Positions 34,501-45,869 of a stretch of DNA of 64,000 nt are shown piece by piece (position 1 is the stretch's first letter; each line of letters starts with the position of its first letter). Below the pieces are notes generated by a model. That model saw nothing but the letters and a program-made list of their open reading frames with translations, ran no database searches and was not told the origin of the DNA. This stretch comes from Mimachlamys varia (lineage: Eukaryota; Mollusca; Bivalvia; Pectinida; Pectinidae). The position numbers were made by a program, and so were the translations under genes. The stretch is from assembly GCA_947623455.1 (NCBI GenBank), contig OX392529.1, positions 59,105,186 to 59,169,185 on the forward strand. Direction: 5' to 3'.

Positions 34501-37500
34501 TACACCACTGTAGTCTGTATCTACACCAATGTAGACTGTATATACACCACTGTAGTCTGTATCTACACCACTGTAGACTTATCTACACCACTGTAGACTG
34601 TATCTATACCACTGTAGACTGTATCTATACCACTGTAGACCTATCTACACCACTGTAGACTGTATCTACATCACTGTAGACTGTATCTACACCATTGTAG
34701 ACTGTATATACACCACTGTAGACTGTATCTACACCACTGTAGACTGTATCTACATCACTGTAGACTGTATCTACATCACTGTAGACTGTATCTACACCAC
34801 TGTAGACTTAACGACACCACTGTAGACTTTATCAACACCACTGTAGACTGTATCTATACCACTGTAGACTGTATCTATACCACTGTAGACCTATCTACAC
34901 CACTGTAGACTGTATCTACATCACTGTAGACTCTATCTACACCACTTTAGACTGTATATACACCACAGTAGACTGTATATACACCACTGTAGACTGTATC
35001 TACATCACTGTACACTGTATCTACATCACTGTAGACTGTATCTAAACCACTGTAGACTGTATCTACACTACTGTAGACTGTAACTACACCACTGTAGACT
35101 TTATCAACACCACTGTAGACTGTATGTACACCACTGTAGACTGTATCTACACCACTGTAGACCTATCTAAACCACTGTAGACTGTATCAACACCACTGTA
35201 GACTGTATCTATACCACTATAGTCTGTATCTACACCACTGTAGACTGTATCTACACCACTGTAGACTGTATCAACACCACTGTAGACCTATCTACACCAC
35301 TGCAGATAGTATCAACACCACTGTAGACTGTATCTACACCACTGTAGACTGTATCTACACCACTGTAGACCTATTTAAACCACTGTAGACTGTATCTACA
35401 CCACTTTAGACTGTAGACTGTATCTACATCACTGTAGACTGTATCTAAACCACTGTAGACTGTATATACACCACTGTAGACTGTATCTACACCACTGTAG
35501 ACTGTATATATGCCACTGTAGACTGTATCTATACCACTGAAGACTGTATCTACACCACTGTAGACTGTATCTATACCACTGCAGACTTTATCAACACCAC
35601 TGTAGACTGTATCTATACCACTGTAGACTGTATCTAAACCACTGTAGACTGTATCTACACCACTGTAGACTGTATCTATACCACTGTAGACTGTATTAAC
35701 ACCACTGTCGACTGTATCAACACCACTGAAGACTGTATTTATACCATTGAAGACTGTATCTATACCATTGAAGACTGTATCTACATCACTGAACACTGTA
35801 TTTACACCACTGTAGACTTTATATACACCAGTATAGTCTGTATCTACACCACTGTAGACTGTCTTTACACCAATTTAGACTGTATCTATACCACTGTAGA
35901 CTGTATATACACCAATGTAGACTATATCTACACCACTGTAGTCTGTATCTACACCAATGTAGACTGTATATACACCACTGTAGTCTGTATCTACACCACT
36001 GTAGACTGTATCTACAACACCGTAGAATGCACATTGTATCTACACCACTGTAGACTGTAATTATACCACTGTAGACTGTATCCACACCAATGCAGACTGT
36101 ATATTCACCACTGTAGTCTGTATCTACACCAATGTAGACTGTATCTACACCACTGTAGACTGTATTTATACCACTGTAGACTGTATATATATACACAACT
36201 GTATACGGTATCTACACCACTGAAGACTATATATATACACAACACTGTAGATTGTATATAATCCAATGTAGACTGTATCTACAACACCGTAGAATGCAAA
36301 TTGTATCTACACCACTGTAGACTGTAATTATACCACTGTAGACTGTATCCACACCAATGCAGACTGTATCTACATCACTGTAGACTGTATTTACACCACT
36401 GTAGACTGTATCAATACCACTGTCGACTGTATCTAAACCACTGTAGACTTTATCAACACCTTTGTAGACTGTATCAACACCACTGTAGACTGTATCAACA
36501 CCACTGTAGACTGTATCTACACCACTGTAGACCTATTTAAACCACTGTAGACTGTATCTACACCACTGAAGACTGTATCTATACCACTGTAGACTGTATC
36601 AACACCACTGTAGACTGTATTTACATCACTGTAGACTGTATATACACCACTGTAGACTGTATGTACACCACTGTAGACTTATCTACACCACTGTAGACCT
36701 ATCTAAACCACTGTAGACTGTATCAACACCACTGTAGACTGTATCTATACCACTGTAGTCTGTATCTACACCATTGTAGACTGTATCTACACCACAGTAG
36801 ACTGTATCAACACCACTGTAGACCTATCTACACCACTGTAGATAGTATTTATAACACTGTAGTCTGTATTTATACCACTGTAGTCTGTATCTATACCACT
36901 GTAGACTTATCTACACCACTGTAGACTGTATCTACACCACTGTAGTCTGTATCTATACCACTGTAGACTTATCTTCACCACTGTAAACTGTATCTACACC
37001 ACTGTAGACTGTATCTACATCACTGTAGACTGTATCAACACCACTGTAGACTGTATATACACCACTGTAGACTTATCTACACCACTGTAGACTGTATCTA
37101 TACCACTGTAGACTGTATCTATACCACTGTAGACCTATCTACACCACTGTAGACTCTATCTACACCCCTGTAGACTGTATATACACCACTGTAGACTGTA
37201 TCGACACCACTGTAGACTGTATCTACATCACTGTAGACTGTATCTACATCACTTTAGACTGTATCTAAACCACTGTAGACTGTATCTACACCACTGTAGA
37301 CTGTAACTACACCACTGTAGACTTTATCAACACCACTGTAGACTGTATGTACACCACTGTAGACTGTATCTACACCACTGTAGACCTATCTAAACCACTG
37401 TAGACTTATCAACACCACTGTAGACTGTATCTATACCACTGTAGTCTGTATCTACACCACTGTAGACTGTATCTACATCACTGTAGACTGTATCAACACC

Positions 37501-39545
37501 ACTGTAGACTTATCTATACCACTGTAGACTGTATCTACACCACTGTAGACTGTATATATGCCACTGTAGACTGTATCTATACCACTGAAGACTGTATCTA
37601 CACCACTGTAGACTGTATCTATACCACTGCAGACTTTATCAACACCACTGTAGACTGTATCTATACCACTGTAGACTGTATCTAAACCACTGTAGACTGT
37701 ATCTACACCACTGTAGACTGTATCTATACCACTGTAGACTGTATTAACACCACTGTCGACTGTATCAACACCACTGAAGACTGTATTTATACCATTGAAG
37801 ACTGTATCTATACCATTGAAGACTGTATCTACATCACTGAACACTGTATTTACACCACTGTAGACTGTATATACACCAGTATAGTCTGTATCTACACCAC
37901 TGTAGACTGTCTTTACACCAATTTAGACTGTATCTATACCACTGTAGACTGTATATACACCAATGTAGACTATATCTACACCACTGTAGTCTGTATCTAC
38001 ACCAATGTAGACTGTATATACACCACTGTAGTCTGTATCTACACCACTGTAGACTGTATCTACAACACCGTAGAATGCACATTGTTTCTACACCACTGTA
38101 GACTGTAATTATACCACTGTAGACTGTATCCACACCAATGCAGACTGTATATACACCACTGTAGTCTGTATCTACACCACTGTAAACTGTATCTACACCA
38201 CTGTAGACTGTATCTACATCACTGTAGACTGTATCAACACCACTGTAGACTGTATATACACCACTGTAGACTTATCTACACCACTGTAGACTGTATCTAT
38301 ACCACTGTAGACTGTATCTATACCACTGTAGACCTATCTACACCACTGTAGACTCTATCTACACCCCTGTAGACTGTATATACACCACTGTAGACTGTAT
38401 CTACACCACTGTAGACTGTATCTACATCACTGTAGACTGTATCTACATCACTTTAGACTGTATATAAACCACTGTAGACTGTATCTACACCACTGTAGAC
38501 TGTAACTACACCACTGTAGACTTTATCAACACCACTGTAGACTGTATGTACACCACAGTAGACTGTATCTACACCACTGTAGACCTATCTAAACCACTGT
38601 AGACTTATCAACACCACTGTAGACTGTATCTATACCACTGTAGTCTGTATCTACACCACTGTAGACTGTATCTACATCACTGTAGACTGTATCAACACCA
38701 CTGTAGACTTATCTATACCACTGTAGACTGTATCTACACCACTGTAGACTGTATATATGCCACTGTAGACTGTATCTATACCACTGAAGACTGTATCTAC
38801 ACCACTGTAGACTGTATCTATACCACTGCAGACTTTATCAACACCACTGTAGACTGTATCTATACCACTGTAGACTGTATCTAAACCACTGTAGACTGTA
38901 TCTACACCACTGTAGACTGTATCTATACCACTGTAGACTGTATTAACACCACTGTCGACTGTATCAACACCACTGAAGACTGTATTTATACCATTGAAGA
39001 CTGTATCTATACCATTGAAGACTGTATCTACATCACTGAACACTGTATTTACACCACTGTAGACTGTATATACACCAGTATAGTCTGTATCTACACCACT
39101 GTAGACTGTCTTTACACCAATTTAGACTGTATCTATACCACTGTAGACTGTATATACACCAATGTAGACTATATCTACACCACTGTAGTCTGTATCTACA
39201 CCAATGTAGACTGTATATACACCACTGTAGTCTGTATCTACACCACTGTAGACTGTATCTACAACACCGTAGAATGCACATTGTTTCTACACCACTGTAG
39301 ACTGTAATTATACCACTGTAGACTGTATCCACACCAATGCAGACTGTATATACACCACTGTAGTCTGTATCTACACCAATGTAGACTGTATCTACACCAC
39401 TGTAGACTGTATTTATACCACTGTAGACTGTATATATATACACAACTGTATACGGTATCTACACCACTGAAGACTGTATATATATACACAACACTGTAGA
39501 TTGTATATAATCCACTGTAGACTGTATCTTCACCACTGTAGACTC
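28571..39545. repeat. 21-bp minisatellite array 2, about 11 kb (roughly 520 units)
   Basis: The same 21-bp unit as array 1 (GTAGACTGTATCTACACC plus ACT) with many shared variants (TATATACACC, TATCAACACC, shortened GACCTATC or GACTTATC units). Each unit is a near-palindrome: TGTAGA and TCTACA flank CTGTA. Higher-order duplication is visible (about 3.2 kb and 1,199 bp periods). Long open frames on both strands (up to 141 codons) come from the multiple-of-three unit and should not be called genes. Confidence 0.97.
36975..39372. repeat. Tandem duplication of a 1,199-bp block inside the minisatellite
   Basis: The block 36975-38173 is repeated at 38174-39372 with an exact offset of 1,199 bp. For example CTGTAAACTG is at 36981 and 38180, and CACTGTCGAC is at 37751 and 38950. 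Only a few substitutions separate the copies. 1,199 is 57 units plus 2 bp, so the block includes irregular units. A related but more diverged version lies at about 34.97-36.2 kb. Confidence 0.9.
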
Positions 39546-39547
39546 TA

Positions 39548-39586
39548 AGCTAAATACGAAAACGTGATTTATCTCCCCTTGCCGTA
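39548..39586 (+). repeat. Left terminal inverted repeat of the ISL2EU-like element
   Basis: AGCTAAATACGAAAACGTGA then TTTATCTCCCCTTGCCG. The first 16 bases differ from the right end by one base (A/G at position 5). Similarity continues through TTTATCT and CCTGCCG with small gaps. Confidence 0.85.
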
Positions 39587-39669
39587 AAACTCTTCATGTT
39601 CACCAATTTTGCTTCCGGCAAGTGTCGGTCCGTTTTTATCATATCGCGCGTTTGATATTAAACGACAGG

Positions 39670-41502
39670 ATGCCAACAGAGATATACTGCTGCATCTGCT
39701 CAAATCACGCAAAGAAATTTATTGATAACAAGAAAGTTACGATGCATAGATTTACTCTTGACCAAAAAAGAAGAAATATATGGATAAAGCGATGTAAATT
39801 AGTGAGGAAATACTTTAAATTTACCAGTTACAATGCAACAAGGATTTGCGGGCAACATTTCGTTGGTGGTGAGGGTCCGTCCAAACTCCACAATGTTCCG
39901 TCAATATTTCCAACTAGGACATTCAAATTATCAGTAAGTTTACCGGTGTTTATATATATATTGATTTTACTTTAAATGTGTAGACAATAACTACTGCAAT
40001 ATATATACATAGCTATAGCTACGACAACGTAGCTCTGGACGACGGACAATTTCTGACAGATAGTCGTCGTCAGAAGAGCTGTGTATGAATATTCGTTCTA
40101 ATATAAGCGTACTAAACAAGTTTGTCGTACACAAGTTCCATGTAATTCACAATCGAGATGTAATTATATATGGTAGTAATATCAAACCATATAAAAAGCT
40201 GGAACTGACTTTTTTATTTTGTATTTTGAATTCACCCCTCTCCATTTCATTTTCCAAAATAATCCCTGCTGTCCTTTTAAATTCCTGGATTATCCCACTG
40301 ACCCAACCATGTTCTATCGGATTTATGAAACCTGTAATCATAGAAATAACCTGACAAGTATATATTTGAGATCTTTTGCATGTAATAAGATAAATAAATT
40401 GGAGTTGATTGTTTTACAGCATTATACAGAAGGATCCATGGAGAAAGATTTTGATATTGACCAACACATCAATGATAATAAATGTACCCCCAATGATGAT
40501 CTGTCTAGTAGTGAGACATGCTGTGAAGAGGAAATGAACATTGATCCAAATCTATGTACAGGACATTCTCAACTTGATACTTCTCTGATTATGCATGATT
40601 ACTGTGGAAAGACACCTGAATGTTCAGATATAAGACATCAAACAACACAAACACCTATGTTATGTAAATTAAGTAATAGTTGTTCACAAACTGTGCCAAT
40701 GTGCACAGTTGAATCATCATCACAAACTGAAAAAAGTTTATTCACATCATAAGTAGATGCGAGTACACAAGTAGACATACCTGTTTTAACTTATGAAAAT
40801 ATTCAATATTCTGATGACAAGGTTTTATTTTACACTGGAATTCCAAATGCTGCTACATTCAATGCATTGTTTGATGAAATCAAGGATGATGCAGAGGAAC
40901 AAACATGTAAAAAATCAAAACCAGAGACAAATTCATCAACCAGGTGTGAAACTGGTAGATCAAGGTTACTTCGACTGATCGATGAATTTTTATTAGTATT
41001 GATGAGGTTAAGACTCGAGATTTTGCTGGAAGATTTGGCAGATAGATTCAGAATTTCTACAAACACTTGTGGAACTATAATTAACAAATGGATAAATTAT
41101 TTAGATGTTCAATTTCAGTTCTTAGTTAAATGGCCAAGCCGCTCATTAATTGACAAGACAATGCCAAATTCATTCAAAAAGAAATATCCGAATTGTAGAG
41201 TAGTCATTGACTGTACAGAGATCAAAACTGAAACCCCCCATTCTCTGCTGCTAAAATCTGCAATGTATAGTGACTACAAATCACATATGACTTTTAAGTC
41301 ATTGGTTGGTATCAGCCCAGCTGGTGTGGTTACCTATGTATCAGATTTATACACAGGTAGTACAAGTGACAAACAAATTACAAATTTAAGTGGCATTGTA
41401 AATTTGTGTGAAGAAGGAGATGCAATCATGGCAAATAAAGGTTTCCTTATTTCGGATTTGACAACTCCTAAAGGTATTAATCTAATCATACCCCCCATTT
41501 AA
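39670..41502 (+). pseudogene. THAP-domain DDE transposase (Harbinger/ISL2EU-like), two exons, inactivated
   Basis: Exon 1 (39670-39933) encodes a THAP zinc finger for DNA binding: CxxC in YCCICS, W in RRNIWIKRCK, CGQH, and a late SIFPT motif. It ends at the donor GTAAGT (39934). Exon 2 starts after TGTTTTACAG at 40420, in phase. The DDE_4-like nuclease region lies at about 41000-41500, with first Asp in CRVVIDCTEI and motifs MTFKSLVGISP and LYTGSTSDKQI. An in-frame TAA is at 40750. The usual D of MADxGF is N here (IMANKGFLISDL). A C-run shift near 41490 and loss of the end remove the third catalytic Glu. Frame 40219-40752 begins inside the intron. Confidence 0.87.
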
Positions 41503-41710
41503 AAATAGAAAGAAACAATTTACACCACGTGAAGTTTCTTAGGTTATAGTATACCACTCAACTGAAATGGGAAATGAAATGTATCCCCAATATCAATATG
41601 TATAGAAGATAAACATAAGTAGGTAATAATCTCTGGAAATGTTATATACCCGTTTCAATTGAAACCTTTGAATTTGAAATGGAAATATTTGTTACCAGGT
41701 ATTTACATAC

Positions 41711-43733
41711 TCATGAACTGAGGATAAGATATTCTACATGTATCCCTTTATTTATCAGGAAAAGTGGCAACCCACGTTTAACTCTTGAAGAATACAATTC
41801 AGGTAAAACAGCATGTAGATAAGATGAGTTCAGTTTTGAAAGCATATTTGACCAAAGGTCTGGATTAAATTGTATTCTTTCAATTGAAATTCCTTTTAAA
41901 GTCCACACTATAAAGTCACAATAATTTCTCCCACTTATGGCCAGTTTGCCTTGAATTTGAAAATAATAATTAATGATTTTTCTTCAGAGTTACTTTGACT
42001 TCAATATTAGAGCAGAAAAATTGTTTGTCTTCAGCACAGTCTTCAGGTGTTAAAAGTTTCCATTTTTCTGAAGATGGGCACTTGATTTCCAGGATTCCTT
42101 GACCACAGCAAGTACATGAAATAAGACCATCAGGACTTGATCCAAGATGTGGATATAATTTATTAACCAGTAAACCACTCTCTGCAATGCAAAAATGTTC
42201 ATGTATCTTAACATATTTGTTTGCATATTGGCGTCTGGCTGCAGACTCGTGGTCACGCCCCCACTTCACATATTTATTGTCAAATGTTGCGTAACCCAGT
42301 ACTGTTTTAAGTAGATTATCCGGTGATTTGTCACTTGTTCTCTTCACAATCTTTCCAAAGTTTGAACTAGTGACTCGGGCACTCCTAGCTTCATACCACA
42401 ACTTATTATTATGTTGACCTCTGGTTATTTTTTCAGTCATAACTATGTCCTCCTCATTGATAGCATCTCACCAAAAACTTTCCTGAAATGTAATTGGCAG
42501 TTCTCACTTCTAAGTTCTACATGATCTAGATATTGAAAGTTTGCATTATGCACAGGTTGCAGACAAACAGTTTGCTCCTTGTTAAAAAAGTGAGCCATCC
42601 TGCATTCGAATTAGCATCCATTAGAGATTTTCGGAACCTTAATTCATTAATTTTTTCCTTTTATCATTTCCAGATGTAGAACAATTTAGGTCTTGTGCCT
42701 TTTTGGGACTCACCTTCCTTTTTCTGGGATTATTCCATAAACATGGAGCTGATGTTGTGGATAATGTACCATCAGCCTTTTTATTTGACATATCCTCTGG
42801 GGCATAAAGCATTGCACCTACATGATTGCATGCCTCCCCTTCCCTGAAAAAAAATATGTATTAATTTTATTTGTATTTATGAATGATATACTGGTACATT
42901 TCTAAATCAAGACATGATTCAATATCGGAGACTCGACTAGAAATAACAGTAATAAGAAATAACATCCTTAGCTTGGTAAAGTTGTTATATAAATTATAAT
43001 GTTGTTTTTTGTCAAAAAAAATACAAACTGACAGCTGTGTTACATGAACTATTTGTTAATTGTTTATACCTGAATAAACATTATGATTTTTTTTTTTATT
43101 AAAAAAAATCAATTGAAACAAGCGACATGATATTATCAGACACTATGCATCGAAGAAAAAACTGCTTTACTTACCCGGCTGTGCAGTTACAATGTGCTGA
43201 ATGCACTTTTCCGGTCACTTTTGATAAAGAAATCCACACATCCTGGTCAGGGTTCTTCTTTTTTTCTGTAGTTGGGATTGATGGAATTACCTTACATTTC
43301 ACAATGCAGTGTGAGCAGTCATCGCGTACTTTGTTGTACTGAAGAGAATAAACATGTCCATCGTTAAAGTACACCTTCGACCGCATTGTGTTTTGCTTTT
43401 TATGGTCAGTACTAAATAATTGTATATCTCGATCTCTGAAAAGTTCGGAATAAGAGTCAAATCATCAGTCTAGTTTGTTAATTCAATTGGATTTGGAATA
43501 CATTCTCCTAAGGGGGTAACAAGTTTTTCATGCCACTTACACGCTATCTCCAGATTATCGTCGCCGACAATGTCCACTTGTGTCCGTAGGTTAAATTTTC
43601 TAACTCCTTTTGCTTTCGATATAAGTGCTGACTTATTTCCTGTAAAAGGTTGGCCATGTTTACGTAGGTAGTCCTTCAGCTCATTAACTTTCAGCGTATC
43701 AATTACGTCGTCGGTTAAGTGAAATCCATCCAT
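41711..43733 (-). pseudogene. SAP, SWIM zinc finger and YqaJ-type nuclease protein of the ISL2EU-like element
   Basis: Minus strand, at least three exons. 43733-43470: SAP-like DNA-binding motif LKVNELKDYLRKHGQPFTGN. Exon 43435-43175 ends at GTAAGT and joins to an exon starting 42843 (acceptor TTTTTTTCAG); together they form the SWIM finger (HCNC, then EACNHVGAMLYA). YqaJ exonuclease frame 42440-41970: ARSARVTSSNFG, WGRDHESAAR (Glu), LGSSPDGLIS (Asp), ILEIKCP (ExK). After a 1-bp shift near 41970 it continues with a QxQG motif and frame 41908-41711 (GISIERIQFNPDLW, LPELY). Frameshifts also lie near 42650 and 42460. It likely processes DNA during transposition (inference). Confidence 0.85.
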
Positions 43734-43794
43734 ATTTTTTTATAATAGGACGCGGCTTCTTACCGGAAGCGCCGTTTATTCTATGCGACGTCTA

Positions 43795-43831
43795 GCGGCA
43801 GGGGCAGATAAACAGGTTTTCGTATTCAGCT
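43795..43831 (-). repeat. Right terminal inverted repeat of the ISL2EU-like element
   Basis: Read on the minus strand: AGCTGAATACGAAAACCTGT then TTATCTGCCCCTGCCGC. A weaker match to the left end (CTTCCGGTAAG versus CTTCCGGCAAG) lies further in. Confidence 0.85.
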
Positions 43832-43839
43832 ATATAAAA

Positions 43840-43915
43840 CAATGTATACTGTATCTACACTACTGTAGACTGTATCTACATCATTGTAATCTGTGTATAC
43901 ACTACTGTAAGATTT
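43840..43915. repeat. 21-bp minisatellite remnant right of the transposon
   Basis: About three and a half units (TGTATACTGTATCTACAC, TACTGTAGACTGTATCTACA, TCATTGTAATCTGTGTATAC) resume a few bases after the right TIR. They continue the array that ends at 39545. Confidence 0.9.
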
Positions 43916-44671
43916 TCTGCAATGCGTAATATACTTTCCTGAAATGACACATTAAAACCAGTTCATCGGCACTGAAGCCTTCATTTTTTGGTCAAATTGC
44001 AAATGTGTCGGCAAATCAACACGGGACGAGACCTCCGTGGCCGGCGATAAGGGTGTTTTTTATTTCAAATATAAAAACGGACACACACATTTAAATCATG
44101 TAAACATATCTATTGAGCAGTTTGTGTATGGTATTGATGATCTATTCGAAATTTTGTTTGAAAAGGTCTCTTAGTAAGTACGGTAATAAGATACGTTACG
44201 GAACCTCACTCTGTAATCGTACTGTGTTGCTGAAGTAACTCGTGTGATTGTCTTTATCTCAGAATAGCGATTATCTGATTCGAATCTCTGAGACACACTT
44301 ATTAAGTTGGAATTCAAATTTGTTATACATGTATTTCTCCTAGAAACACTTAAATCCAAACAGGGCGTGTGTACTTGCCTTATGAAGAGAAGGGAAATGG
44401 AACGGCCGTATGATGTCTATTGGTTCAGTAGTCGGCAGGGATGCGGGTAAGGATAAAACATCGTATAATCGGAATGAGATTGGTCAAGGGAATTACGACC
44501 GGCATTTTCATCAAGGTATTACATAAATTAAAGGACTCTAGAAATACATTTTGCTACAAGCATTTCCGTTATGAGCGTAGAGGAGCACAGCATTTACGTT
44601 ATTAATTAATTTCGAAACTGATTAACAGACAATTCATGACAGCTTTGTATAATATTTAGAGATCCCAACTG
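43916..44671. other. No recognisable gene
   Basis: AT-rich unique-looking sequence. A minus-strand 62-codon frame (44359-44171) has no recognisable features. Confidence 0.4.
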
Positions 44672-45230
44672 GTTAGAGACAGCAGTGGACATTAATTGCT
44701 GAGATACCTCAACTATAGCGGTAGGTGACAGCTGTGGACATTGCTGAGATACCTCAACTATAGCGGTAGGTGACAGCTGTAGACATTGCGGAGATACCTT
44801 AACTATAGCGGTAGGTGACAGCTGTGGACATTGCTGAGATACCTCAACTATAGCGGTAGGTGACAGTTGTTGGCATTGCTGAGATACCTCAACTATAGCG
44901 GTAGGTGACAGCTGTGGGCATTGCTGAGATACCCCAACTATAGCGGTAGGTGACAGCTGTGGGCATTGCTCAGATACCTCAACTATAGCAGTATGTGACA
45001 GCTGTGGGCATTGCTGAGATACCTCAACTATAGCGGTATGTGACAGCTGTAGACATTGCTAAGATACCTCAACTATAGCGGTAGGTGACAGCTGTGGGCA
45101 TTGCTGAGATACCCCCACTATAGCGGTAGGTGACAGCTATGGGCATTGCTGAGATACCTCAACTATAGCGGTAGGTGACAGCTGTGGACATTGTTGAGAT
45201 ACCTCAACTATAGCGGTAAGAGATAGCGGC
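44672..45230. repeat. 45-bp minisatellite, about 12 copies
   Basis: The unit is GACAGCTGTGGACATTGCTG, AGATACCTCAACTATAGCGG, TAGGT. Point variants include GGGCATTGC, CCCCAACTATAG and GTATGTGAC. The array is head to tail with little length variation and ends at about 45226. Confidence 0.95.
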
Positions 45231-45381
45231 TAACAAAGTAGATCACTGGTTATTGGAGAGCAGTCTGTGACTACACTGACATAAAGACGACTCAGACGAA
45301 GTTAGTTGGCAGTGCTCGTCACAATATTATAATTGTTCTCGTATCCCGCCTTGTTGGATAGAGTCTGCACATGTAAGAAAG

Positions 45382-45405
45382 CTATGTAAGAAAGATCTTA
45401 CATAG
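45382..45405. other. Perfect 10-bp hairpin
   Basis: CTATGTAAGA and TCTTACATAG flank a 4-base AAGA loop. There is no following T-run on the plus strand and no associated gene; its function is unknown. Confidence 0.7.
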
Positions 45406-45721
45406 AATATCACGCGACGTAACGCCACAGTGGCTCAACAATGACGTGACGACATGAATACGGTAAACTCTGATGGTGAAAAGAGAAAATGACGGCGTGA
45501 TGAAATTCAAAACTTAAAAAAAAAATTGCCATAAACACCGGAAAGATGAGATTAATTATAATTAAATATATTGCAAATATAAGGTATGCTTAATTTCGCT
45601 CCCAAATTTGTTTTTGTCAAAAAAGCGCAAGTAAAAGTTGAAATTTTGAAAATTGTAGCCAGTGAAAACGCATTTTAATGATTTTTGAGCTTATTCGGGT
45701 AGTTGATATGAGAGAAAAAGA

Positions 45722-45869
45722 CTCTTTCATGACCAAAGGTGTAAGGTAGGGAAGTTCCACCCTCGGTGTTTTCAAATTTGGTAAAACCTTCGGCAAAGCC
45801 TCGGGTTAAACCAAATTTGAAAACCTTTTGGTGGAATTTCCCTATCTTACATCCCTGGTCATGAAAGAG
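45722..45869. repeat. Long inverted repeat (arms about 65 bp, short loop)
   Basis: Left arm 45722-45787 begins CTCTTTCATGACC and contains GTAAGGTAGGGAAGTTCCAC and TTTTCAAATTTGG. Right arm 45805-45869 is its imperfect complement, ending GGTCATGAAAGAG. The loop is about 17 bases (CCTTCGGCAAAGCCTCGG region). It looks like a foldback element or MITE. There is no coding content. Confidence 0.85.

Larger units (their letters stand above)
39548..43831. mobile_element. ISL2EU-like DNA transposon with two convergent genes (decayed)
   Basis: About 4.28 kb bounded by inverted ends: the left begins AGCTAAATACGAAAAC (39548) and the right is the complement of AGCTGAATACGAAAAC (ending 43831). Inside are a THAP plus DDE transposase gene (+) and a SAP, SWIM and YqaJ nuclease gene (-), convergent with 3' ends about 0.2 kb apart. 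This pairing is what I associate with ISL2EU-type elements of the Harbinger-related group (established knowledge; the exact family is inferred). It is inserted in the 21-bp minisatellite. The AGCT at both ends may be part of the TIR or of a target duplication. Confidence 0.85.

Noticed and set aside
28654..39489. Long open frames on both strands (up to 141 codons, SGVDTVY or YSLQWCR repeats)
   Set aside because: They follow the 21-bp unit, which is a multiple of three and lacks stops. Variants do not favour synonymous sites by eye, and frames occur on both strands at once.
28571..39545. CRISPR-like regular repeats with palindromes
   Set aside because: No unique spacers between repeats; the unit is contiguous and the genome is eukaryotic. 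It is a minisatellite.
40085..40341. Small ORFs on both strands between the THAP and DDE exons
   Set aside because: They lie in the predicted intron (donor 39934, acceptor ending 40419) and match no domain.
43990..44060. CCTCCGTGGCCGG as a SINE A-box relic
   Set aside because: Only a dozen bases resemble the A box, with no B box or core nearby.
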